DNA from: a bacterium HR36
Lineage (GTDB): Bacteria; Planctomycetota; Planctomycetia; Gemmatales; HRBIN36
Direction of reading: 5' to 3'
Assembly (NCBI GenBank): GCA_002898995.1
Contig: BEIM01000263.1
Location: 1-5,514 of the forward strand
Length of the DNA stretch: 5,514 nt
The notes beneath the pieces were generated by a model. It had not been told where the DNA came from. It worked only from the letters and a program-made list of their open reading frames with translations, and made no database searches. A program made the translations under genes and the position numbers. The first letter of the stretch is position 1, and every line of letters starts with the position of its first letter. Of the stretch, positions 1 through 5,514 are shown piece by piece.

Positions 1-885
1 ACGCTGATAGGCGTGGACAAAGCGCTCCCGCGTCAGGCCCAGTTGGGCGAATTGCTGGGCATAGCGCTGGTAATAATCCAAGACGCGCTGCAATTGCTCA
101 TCGGTAGCGGTGTTGCTGGGAGCCAGGCGCTCGCTGAAACGCAGCAGAGTTGGGAACGATTCGAGCCAGGCCAGGAAAGCGTCGAGTTGGTTGGTTTCGG
201 TTTCCCCCAGGCGGAGGACGTGCTGACTATCCAGAGAACAGGCAAACTCCACAAGCCAGCCGTCCTGGAGCATGGCGGGGAGCAACTTGCCTTGAGCCAG
301 CAGGCGTTCGCAACAGTGCACGACGCGCTGTCGGCGAGCGAGTGCGTCCAAAAGCGGGAGGGCGGATACTTTCCAGCTGAAGGCGACGCAGGGATTTTCC
401 GGGTCGCTGAATTCCGCTAAAGGGAGATCCGCCAGGCCGCGGACCGCCGGTAGTTCCCCGCCCAACAAGGCCACCCGCCGCAACGTCCAGCCATAATGCT
501 GGCCGTCATGCACGAAATCCTGATACAGTTCGACGGAGACCGTGCGATAGGCGCGCTGGTTGATGAGTTGGGCGACCAAGGGCGGTACTTCGCTGAAGTG
601 GGCTAAGAGTCGCCGGCCGTCCCGCCAGACATCTTGCACCCAACCGGCCGCGGGCAACCCGCTTTGCCGAAGCCAGGATTGGTCTTCTTCGTGGCCAATC
701 ACTACAGGCGGGCGGAGCACCGCAGGATGGCGCAGGCTGAAACGCTCGAAATTGGCGACGATCTGATCCAGCTCGGCTTCGCCGAAGGTGTGCCCCTGCC
801 AGGTGCCGGCCGCGAAGATCTCCACGTTGCGGATGCGGGCCAGCTTCGGACAGGTTGCAGGCGACGTAGCAGTGGTTGTCGTCAT
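1..885 (-). CDS. Mu gpI-like phage capsid protease/scaffold protein, 3' end cut by window edge
   Basis: Translating the minus strand from the ATG at 883-885 gives 295 residues with no stop before the window ends, so the C-terminus is missing. The first 155 residues resemble the Mu-like prophage I protein family, which matures the phage prohead and usually carries a scaffold region behind the protease. Visible landmarks are VEIFAAGTW (21-29), VIGHEED (62-68), GLPAAGWVQDV (76-86), a TVSVELY block (115-121) and ALLGGELPAV (139-148). His65 and Ser117 are my candidates for the catalytic pair, by analogy with other His/Ser prohead proteases; this is inference. Residues 170-295 look mostly helical, ending with a Gln- and Tyr-rich stretch (about 264-295), as expected for a scaffold part. 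The start is chosen because an AGGAGGT motif sits 5 nt upstream. It lies 24 nt behind the portal gene and is probably co-transcribed. Confidence is good for the family and lower for the catalytic residues. Confidence 0.8.
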   Translation of the reverse strand, partial: MTTTTATSPATCPKLARIRNVEIFAAGTWQGHTFGEAELDQIVANFERFSLRHPAVLRPPVVIGHEEDQSWLRQSGLPAAGWVQDVWRDGRRLLAHFSEVPPLVAQLINQRAYRTVSVELYQDFVHDGQHYGWTLRRVALLGGELPAVRGLADLPLAEFSDPENPCVAFSWKVSALPLLDALARRQRVVHCCERLLAQGKLLPAMLQDGWLVEFACSLDSQHVLRLGETETNQLDAFLAWLESFPTLLRFSERLAPSNTATDEQLQRVLDYYQRYAQQFAQLGLTRERFVHAYQR

Positions 886-890
886 GGTCT

Positions 891-897
891 ACCTCCT
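891..897 (-). promoter_or_regulatory. Strong ribosome binding site for the capsid protease gene
   Basis: The minus strand reads AGGAGGT here, a full match to the anti-Shine-Dalgarno core, with a 5-nt spacer to the ATG at 885. It lies in the 24-nt gap between the portal stop codon and the protease start. It fixes the start of the truncated gene and suggests strong independent initiation within the operon. Confidence 0.8.
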
Positions 898-909
898 CGG
901 TGTTTCGGG

Positions 910-2253
910 TCAGGGAGTCGCTGAGGCCCAACGGTTGCTTTGCCCGTTGGCTTCGGTGTCGTTGCTGGACGGTTCTCCTGCCACCGACCTCCAAGATGGG
1001 CGGGGCGCTTGCAGCGAACGTAATTGGTCGTCCATGGCCCACGGTGCCTGGCGGCCGTATCGGAGATAAAGCGCACCACGCGAAAGCGGCAGCCCCATGG
1101 CTAACAAGCCACGATCCACCTGCAGCGAAGCCAACAGATCGCGGTCGTTGACGCCAACCAGTTGCACCCGCGGCAACTCAGCCCGCGCAAAATTGAGTTG
1201 CACCAGGTCGGGAATCAATTGGCTGTTGAGGGCGTCGGAAACCAGCTGGGCCATGTGCCAAATGAGCAGCTCTGCCGTACTACGGTGTACTTCTCCCAAA
1301 CAGCGCGCCCCGGTGCGAATCCCTTCCAGCCCGTGTAGCAAAGCGCCCGTGATGCTGAGGTAAATCTCGTGGCGGAGGTCGCGTACCGCCTGGGCGAAAT
1401 CCTCGGCATTTCGCCCCGCCAGCGTCAGGGGCAGGATTTCCACGCCTTCGGGCAGCGTCAGGTAGCCCGCCCGCCGCGCTTCCCGTAGCGCTTGCTCCAG
1501 GGCGGCTTGCCAGTCACCGCGATGGGCGGGATATCGGCCGATAAGCAACGGCTGGCTAAACCGCTCCAGTGCCAGCATCCGCAACTTCCAGGCCGTGTCC
1601 AGGGTCCACCACGCCCGATACGCTGCTAGCAGATCCGACATGCCCAGCGGATTCTCATACAGCGACAGGTAGCGCAGGATGACGAAGTCCTGCGGGTCAA
1701 ATCGGTGCCGGCCGTCCGCGCTGACGATGGCGGTCACGTTCGCAAACGCATCCGTTTCCAGGCGAAACCAGCACGGATCTTTGGCCTTGAGGTCGCGCAG
1801 GACAATCTTGCCGGCCCACGGTCCATGGCGCTGCAACATCCAGACTTTCTCGGCCACGCTGTAGCCGTCGAGCAATGCGGGCAGCAGGATCGCTTCGCAG
1901 AGCTTCCGCAAACCTCCAGCGCATTGCGTCACGACGTCGAATACAAAACGGGCGGCCTCGCGGTCGTAACGACGCCCGGGATTGGCGGGGTGCACCTGGA
2001 AATCGAGGCTGGCCACCGCCGCGACTTTCTGTAACAGCGCCGCTTTCACCGTGGGTTCCGTCAACATCTTGCGCACCACGACCCGCCATTGCATCGGGTC
2101 TTTCGGCACATCGTCGTACCACGGAGCCAAACGATACGGTTCGTAGCGAAAGGCGTCGGCCAGTTTCTCCCCGAAAAAGCGGGACTCCTGGCCTGAAGAC
2201 GCACGCGACCGTCGCTCGCGCCACCAACGGTACACGCGGTGCCACCACTTCAT
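910..2253 (-). CDS. Mu gp29-like phage portal protein (DUF935 family)
   Basis: A complete 447-residue protein. Portal proteins form the ring at one capsid vertex through which DNA is packaged and ejected, and they dock the terminase and the tail. Family landmarks appear in the usual order: a basic, Trp-rich N-terminus (1-17), the DGYSVAEKVWM block (129-139), FDPQDFVILRY leading to ENPLGMSDLL (185-209), LERFSQPLLIGRYP (229-242), YLTLPEGVEI (264-273), and a C-terminal block with TGARCLGEVH (314-323) and LNSQLIPDLVQLNF (342-355). The ending VDRGLLAMGLPLSRGALYLRYG (about 379-400) matches the usual closing helix region; the last 40 or so residues look disordered. At 447 residues it is somewhat shorter than Mu gp29, but no core block seems missing. 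A GAGGA motif precedes the ATG by 5 nt. It is the first gene of its unit, with no terminase upstream and the protease gene directly downstream. No frameshift or internal stop was seen, so the gene is probably intact. Confidence 0.87.
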   Translation of the reverse strand: MKWWHRVYRWWRERRSRASSGQESRFFGEKLADAFRYEPYRLAPWYDDVPKDPMQWRVVVRKMLTEPTVKAALLQKVAAVASLDFQVHPANPGRRYDREAARFVFDVVTQCAGGLRKLCEAILLPALLDGYSVAEKVWMLQRHGPWAGKIVLRDLKAKDPCWFRLETDAFANVTAIVSADGRHRFDPQDFVILRYLSLYENPLGMSDLLAAYRAWWTLDTAWKLRMLALERFSQPLLIGRYPAHRGDWQAALEQALREARRAGYLTLPEGVEILPLTLAGRNAEDFAQAVRDLRHEIYLSITGALLHGLEGIRTGARCLGEVHRSTAELLIWHMAQLVSDALNSQLIPDLVQLNFARAELPRVQLVGVNDRDLLASLQVDRGLLAMGLPLSRGALYLRYGRQAPWAMDDQLRSLQAPRPSWRSVAGEPSSNDTEANGQSNRWASATP

Positions 2254-2258
2254 GGGTG

Positions 2259-2263
2259 TCCTC
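2259..2263 (-). promoter_or_regulatory. Ribosome binding site of the portal gene
   Basis: GAGGA on the minus strand, 5 nt before the ATG at 2253. This supports the chosen start. Confidence 0.6.
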
Positions 2264-2318
2264 GTCTCTGGGTTGGATTGGGCCGCGCCCGTGAGTGTAC
2301 TTTTGTTCAGTATGCGGG

Positions 2319-2348
2319 ATTAAAGCACAAGGGGGTGAGCTAAGTCAA
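2319..2348 (-). promoter_or_regulatory. Predicted sigma70-like promoter for the portal-protease unit
   Basis: Reading the minus strand, TTGACT (2348-2343) and TTTAAT (2324-2319) are separated by 18 nt. Each hexamer matches the housekeeping consensus at five of six positions. Transcription would start near 2312, giving a leader of about 60 nt before the portal ATG. This is prediction from sequence only, and planctomycete promoters are poorly characterised, so confidence is moderate. Confidence 0.45.
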
Positions 2349-2428
2349 GATCATTTCGCAAGATTTTTGTCAGCGGAGAACGTGCGCAAATTCTGCGTGA
2401 GGGCGCAATTGGTCTTGGCCAAAACATG

Positions 2429-2465
2429 GTGCCCCGGTTAGCATAATCAACGGGACGAGGGGCAC
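2429..2465. repeat. Inverted repeat in the divergent intergenic region
   Basis: GTGCCCC at 2429-2435 is exactly complementary to GGGGCAC at 2459-2465, with 23 nt between. Just inside, CCCGGTT and AACGGG could pair further with one bulge. It could be a hairpin in the TPR gene's leader, an operator, or a terminator remnant; no T-run follows. Seen directly in sequence, role unknown. Confidence 0.45.
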
Positions 2466-2580
2466 AAAATTAGCAGGCCAGCTGCCCCTTCCGCGAAACT
2501 TGCTTGCTGCCGTGATCGTATTTCTTCCTGGGAGCGCTCGACGTACGCTAGCCGCGAGATAGCAGGTTACTCAAGCATAC

Positions 2581-2585
2581 AGGAG
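2581..2585 (+). promoter_or_regulatory. Ribosome binding site of the TPR gene
   Basis: AGGAG lies 6 nt before the ATG at 2592 and supports this start, which also places the signal peptide at the N-terminus. Confidence 0.7.
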
Positions 2586-2591
2586 CTTACC

Positions 2592-3776
2592 ATGCACCGA
2601 AACTTTCTGCTCGGAGCTGTGCTGGGTCTGACAGTCGTCGGCTCGATTCACGCCGTCCCTAATCCCACGCCGGGCGATCCGCGTCAAATCGAAGTGCTCA
2701 AGCTGGACGAGATCAGCGGTCAGGATCTCGTGCGGGCGACAATCGAACGGCTGAGCAAGGAAAACAAGCGGCAGTATCTCCGCGAATTAGTGCAAGCAGG
2801 GGTCGCCCTCGCCAAGCAAAAGGACAGTCCGCTGGGCTACAATGCCGCCTACATTTTGCTCCACCTGTGCGATGATCTCTACGACGCTCAGAGCGCGGAT
2901 GTCCTCTACCGTTTCTTGCTGGACCGAGCTAAGGCGCTCAAGAGTCCGAACCGGCAGTTTGATTTGCGGCTGGTCATGATGGGCCTGGCCATGCGGACGC
3001 GGCAATTCGTTCTGGCCGAACGTTTGGGCAAGGAAATCCTGGAAACCAATACGGGTGTAGATGAGATCGAGGCGCGCAAGCCGATTGTCATGTTGCATAT
3101 GGTCATGGTTTACGCCTATCTCGACCGCCTCGACGAGGCGCAAAAGATCTTGAGCCAGTTCAAGCAAATTGAAGGTCTGGCTGAGAATCCTTTGGTTCTG
3201 CAACGGGAAGCTTGGTTGCTCCGCTTCACCGGCCAATACAAGAAAGCCGCCGAGCTTTACGAAAAAATCCTCAAGCAGGGCGTCACTGGAGATTTCGCCG
3301 ACTCCATTCATTACCAACTCGGCAGCCTCTACGCCGAGATGAACGACGTGGATAAAGCCACCGAACATCTGCAGATTTTGCTCAAAAAAGATCCGGACAA
3401 TCCCACTTATAATAACGACCTCGGCTACATCTGGGTGGATCACGACCGCAACCTCGACCAGGCGGAAAAAATGATTCGCAAGGCTTTGGAGCAGGAACCG
3501 GAAAATGCCGCGTACATAGACAGCCTGGCGTGGGTTTATTACAAGAAAAAGCAGTACGCGGAGGCGAAAAAGCTCCTGTTGCAAGCGGTGGCGTTGCCGG
3601 ACGGCCAGCATCCCGAACTGTACGACCATCTCGGCGATGTGCACCTGGCTTTAGGCGAACGCGAGCAAGCAATCGCCGCCTGGAAAAAAGCGATGGAAAC
3701 AGCCACGCCCAGCCATCGCGATCAGCAGATCAAACGCCAGGCTGAACGAAAAATCCGCCAAGCTCAATCCCCCTAA
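2592..3776 (+). CDS. Exported tetratricopeptide repeat (TPR) protein
   Basis: A complete 394-residue protein. Residues 1-21 form a typical Sec signal peptide: His-Arg near the start, a hydrophobic core (FLLGAVLGLTVVG) and a probable cleavage site after IHA. There is no lipobox cysteine, so a soluble periplasmic or otherwise exported protein is likely. Residues 40-200 are helical, probably degenerate TPR-like helices. Clear TPR units follow at about 204-236, 239-270, 271-304, 305-338 and 341-374, with the usual Gly/Ala, Tyr and Pro spacing (for example LGSLYAEMNDVDKATEHL and LGDVHLALGEREQAIAAW). The pair YNNDLGYIWVD and YIDSLAWVYYKKKQYAEA is a pattern common in bacterial TPR proteins. The C-terminus is a charged helix (375-394). 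TPR arrays bind other proteins, but no partner or pathway can be named from this sequence. It stands alone, divergent from the portal gene and convergent with the RTX gene, and does not look phage-related. Confidence 0.85.
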   Translation: MHRNFLLGAVLGLTVVGSIHAVPNPTPGDPRQIEVLKLDEISGQDLVRATIERLSKENKRQYLRELVQAGVALAKQKDSPLGYNAAYILLHLCDDLYDAQSADVLYRFLLDRAKALKSPNRQFDLRLVMMGLAMRTRQFVLAERLGKEILETNTGVDEIEARKPIVMLHMVMVYAYLDRLDEAQKILSQFKQIEGLAENPLVLQREAWLLRFTGQYKKAAELYEKILKQGVTGDFADSIHYQLGSLYAEMNDVDKATEHLQILLKKDPDNPTYNNDLGYIWVDHDRNLDQAEKMIRKALEQEPENAAYIDSLAWVYYKKKQYAEAKKLLLQAVALPDGQHPELYDHLGDVHLALGEREQAIAAWKKAMETATPSHRDQQIKRQAERKIRQAQSP

Positions 3777-3806
3777 GCCTGGTCGCCCTAGATCGAGACC
3801 AGGCTT
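3775..3806 (+). terminator. Stem-loop overlapping the TPR stop codon, probable terminator
   Basis: AAGCCTGGTC (3775-3784) and GACCAGGCTT (3797-3806) form a perfect 10-bp stem with a 12-nt loop. The first two bases of the stem belong to the TAA stop codon. No T-run follows on either strand, so it is not a classic intrinsic terminator. Its place between two convergent genes fits a terminator or mRNA 3'-end stabiliser that could serve both directions. Confidence 0.5.
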
Positions 3807-3984
3807 GACACGCCTTCCTAGGAAGAGCCGACAGCCGGGCGGGACAGCCGCTACGATTTCGCCACTCCGCCTGGCTTGGACGGTCTGGAACCCGTTGCGC
3901 TGGCTTGTGCGTGCTTGCGGGTAGTCGTTGTCAGCCTGCCGTTCTGCGACTGGTAGCGACTCGCACACTATGGCCACATCAGCG
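3807..3984. other. Convergent intergenic spacer
   Basis: A 178-bp spacer between the ends of the TPR and RTX genes. It contains a perfect 12-bp palindrome, CTTCCTAGGAAG (3814-3825), and GACAGCCG twice within about 20 bp. No coding sequence or RNA gene is supported. Confidence 0.5.
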
Positions 3985-5514
3985 TTAGTTGATCTGTTCG
4001 TTGCTGACCCGGTCGGGCAGCTGATCGTTGGTCGCCAGTCGGAAGAACCAATCCTGACCCCACCCGCCGAAGAGTTGATCCGCAGCACTATCCGGCAGCA
4101 GGTGCGCCGTAGTCAACGGCGGACTGCTCAACCCACCTTGGAGGAGCGAAATACGGGAACTGTAAGTACCGGGGCCTGCCCACACACTCGAGATCTGAGC
4201 CAGCTGCACTAGATCGCTGTCGTAAATCGTGCGGTCGCCGATCAAAATGTCCTGATCGTCGCCCACCGGGCCCGAACCGGGATCATGACCGTACAGAATG
4301 TCCGCACCGAGGCCGCCAATGAGGATGTCGCGACCGATGCGGCCGAAGAGCTGATCGTTGCCAGCCTGTCCGAGCAGAATATCGTTCCCGGCACCGCCGA
4401 GCAGGACATCGTTGCCCGCCCCACCATCTAGCACCGCATCAAGCGCCAGCGTGCGCTCTACTTCCAGCCGATCGTTGCCATTCAGCCCGAACAGGGCAAT
4501 GCGGCGATATGTGCTGCGACTGAACGTGCCCAGATTTACCCCGTTCCGCACCACACGGAATGTCGTCGCCGTCACCGGTGAAACGAAAATCTGGTCGTTG
4601 CCATTTGTGCCGACAACAATCAGCACCTGGCCGCCGCCCAGGCTGGGGGGATTAGGACGTGTCAAGACTGGCCCAAAATTCACCGTCGCCGTCGCAATGG
4701 CACTGTTGTTATACCCGTCGTTGACGAAGACCTGAATAGTACGGGGTGTCGGATCCGGGATAGCTGCGGTGTTTTCGTAGCGCACCGAACGCAGCACGCT
4801 CTGGAAAGCGGCCACCGTCGCCGGCCCGCTCAGGTCTAGGACACCGGTGGCCGGATTATAAAATCCGCTAATGCCTCCGGATAAAGTCACCGTGAGTTGC
4901 TCGCTCAGACCGTTGGGCCGATTCAGCAACCGCACTACCATGCGCCGCAGCAACGGGCTGTCGCTATCCTGAACTACAGCCGACGGGGCAATCTTCACCG
5001 ACGAATTGCTCAAGGTAACGCTATTATTGATGCCCGTGCCCGTTCCGTTCAAATCCACACTGGGTAAGTCCGCTCCCTCGAAAACTACCTGCGCGGTTAC
5101 TGACGGGCCAGTGACCGTGCCATCGTTAAGCTCGACCGTAATAATCCGCGTCGTCAGGTTGGGAAATGTCTTGCTGTTCTGATACTGCAGGGTGCTCAAC
5201 GCATTCTGATAATCAGACAAACTTCCTGGGCCACTCAGTAGGAGTTCCCCTGTGCTGGGGTTATAAGTAAATGTCAAGGGGCTTCCGGCCGGCAACGTCA
5301 ACGTCAGACCTTCGCTATTGCCATCCGGACGGTTCGTCAACACCACCCGAGCGAAATTCAGCGTCGCGTTATCGGGATCGCTTACCACCACACCACCGGG
5401 ATTTACAATCAAGACGCTGTTAGGTCCTGGCTGCGTAAACAGCGCGGTAAATCCCGAGCCCAGCGAACCGTTCAGTCCAATCTGCGGCGGATCGTTGACG
5501 GGATTAATAGTGAT
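3985..5514 (-). CDS. Large secreted cadherin-like/RTX calcium-binding protein, C-terminal part (N-terminus beyond window)
   Basis: The minus-strand frame is open from the right edge to the TAA at 3985-3987, giving 509 residues of a longer protein. A TTG codon at 5410-5412 could be mistaken for a start, but clear domain sequence lies upstream of it, beginning ITINPVNDPP. Residues about 10-145 and 146-280 are two tandem cadherin-like modules sharing NRP.G.SE.LT.TL, YNP.TG.L.LSGP and a closing R.I.V.VNDG. A linker (281-300) leads to a GTNGND motif (302-307) and GLNGNDRLEV (343-352). Five RTX nonapeptides, which bind calcium as a beta-roll, occupy 362-406. The tail has DDQDILIGDRTIYD (419-432) and an ending with DWFF (488-491), which I recall as common in planctomycete surface proteins. 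It is probably secreted or cell-surface, possibly adhesive. Such RTX C-termini often go with type I secretion, but no secretion genes are in view. It is convergent with the TPR gene. Confidence 0.85.
   Translation of the reverse strand: MTINPVNDPPQIGLNGSLGSGFTALFTQPGPNSVLIVNPGGVVVSDPDNATLNFARVVLTNRPDGNSEGLTLTLPAGSPLTFTYNPSTGELLLSGPGSLSDYQNALSTLQYQNSKTFPNLTTRIITVELNDGTVTGPSVTAQVVFEGADLPSVDLNGTGTGINNSVTLSNSSVKIAPSAVVQDSDSPLLRRMVVRLLNRPNGLSEQLTVTLSGGISGFYNPATGVLDLSGPATVAAFQSVLRSVRYENTAAIPDPTPRTIQVFVNDGYNNSAIATATVNFGPVLTRPNPPSLGGGQVLIVVGTNGNDQIFVSPVTATTFRVVRNGVNLGTFSRSTYRRIALFGLNGNDRLEVERTLALDAVLDGGAGNDVLLGGAGNDILLGQAGNDQLFGRIGRDILIGGLGADILYGHDPGSGPVGDDQDILIGDRTIYDSDLVQLAQISSVWAGPGTYSSRISLLQGGLSSPPLTTAHLLPDSAADQLFGGWGQDWFFRLATNDQLPDRVSNEQIN
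4297..4431 (-). repeat. Five tandem 27-bp repeats encoding RTX nonapeptides
   Basis: Five consecutive 9-codon units encode LDGGAGNDV, LLGGAGNDI, LLGQAGNDQ, LFGRIGRDI and LIGGLGADI. The first three are near-canonical GGxGxDxLx calcium-binding repeats. The fourth and fifth replace the Asn before the Asp with Arg or Ala. The repetition shows in the DNA as recurring ATCGTT-type blocks on the plus strand. Confidence 0.85.
4675..5514 (-). repeat. Two tandem cadherin-like modules (protein-level repeat)
   Basis: Module 1 (5514-5080, entered from the window edge) and module 2 (5079-4675) encode homologous units of about 135 residues. Both hold a D.D start strand, an L.NRP.G.SE.LT.TL block, YNP.TG.L.LSGP, a Q..L....Y.N segment and a final VNDG-type strand. 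DNA identity is too low for a recent duplication to be obvious. More copies are likely to the right. Confidence 0.7.

Larger units (their letters stand above)
2254..2591. other. Divergent intergenic region between portal and TPR genes
   Basis: This 338-bp stretch separates two divergently transcribed genes. It has no convincing ORF and no tRNA-like or phage attachment-like repeat that I can see. It holds the predicted portal promoter (2319-2348), an inverted repeat (2429-2465), an 8-bp TTGGCCAA palindrome (2415-2422) and the TPR gene's ribosome binding site. I found no convincing -35/-10 pair for the TPR gene; TTGTCA at 2367-2372 has no good partner at normal spacing. Confidence 0.7.

Noticed and set aside
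13..420. 135-codon ORF on the plus strand
   Set aside because: Antisense to the capsid protease gene, with no RBS or recognisable domain.
506..1042. 178-codon ORF on the minus strand overlapping the protease start
   Set aside because: It is a shadow in another frame of the portal end and protease beginning. The in-frame protease has a strong RBS and family motifs, while this one has a low-complexity Arg/Pro/Ala-rich composition.
1697..2248. 183-codon ORF on the minus strand inside the portal gene
   Set aside because: Frame-shifted shadow of the portal coding sequence, Arg-rich with no motif.
2254..2591. Prophage attachment site or boundary
   Set aside because: No tRNA end, integrase or matching direct repeat is visible in the window, so no boundary can be supported.
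2787..3644. 285-codon ORF antisense to the TPR gene
   Set aside because: Long only because codon usage of the TPR gene leaves few stops on the opposite strand; the sense frame has a signal peptide, RBS and TPR motifs.
3651..4088. 145-codon minus-strand ORF across the convergent spacer
   Set aside because: Overlaps the ends of both well-supported genes, has no RBS and no recognisable sequence.
4297..4431. CRISPR-like short repeats
   Set aside because: The 27-bp periodicity is contiguous, lacks spacers and encodes RTX nonapeptides in frame.
5410..5412. TTG as the start of the RTX protein
   Set aside because: The frame continues open to the window edge and encodes the end of a preceding module (ITINPVNDPP), so the TTG is an internal leucine codon.

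Overview
The window looks like chromosomal DNA from a planctomycete, probably of the Gemmata group. This is inferred from protein style, not from a marker gene. The right-hand gene combines cadherin-like modules, RTX calcium-binding repeats and a C-terminal 'DWFF...D...N' ending, an architecture I associate with large planctomycete surface or secreted proteins. The central gene is an exported TPR protein of a kind also common there. There are no RNA genes, CRISPR arrays, insertion sequences or integrases in these 5.5 kb.

Left part (1-2253, minus strand): two head genes of a Mu-like phage, read right to left. First is a full-length DUF935 / Mu gp29-type portal protein (910-2253). After a 24-nt gap with a strong ribosome binding site comes a Mu gpI-type capsid protease/scaffold protein (start at 885), which runs off the left edge and is absent from a simple ORF list because no stop is in view. 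The portal appears to be the first gene of its transcription unit, with a good sigma70-like promoter (2319-2348). No terminase lies upstream, and the Mu gene F (gp30) position between portal and protease is empty. It could be a rearranged prophage, a degraded prophage or a domesticated, gene-transfer-agent-like cassette. The window alone cannot decide between these.

Middle (2254-2591): a 338-bp divergent intergenic region holding the portal promoter, an inverted repeat and the leader of the next gene. Then 2592-3776 (plus strand): a complete TPR protein with an N-terminal signal peptide, probably periplasmic. Its stop codon lies inside a perfect 10-bp stem-loop that probably ends transcription.

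Right part (3985-5514, minus strand): the C-terminal 509 residues of a large extracellular protein with two tandem cadherin-like modules and five RTX nonapeptides. It converges on the TPR gene across about 200 bp. Its N-terminus lies beyond the right edge.

The three units (phage head genes, TPR protein, RTX protein) show no sign of working together. The portal-protease pair is the only part that hints at an unusual system, and its partner genes would be beyond position 1.
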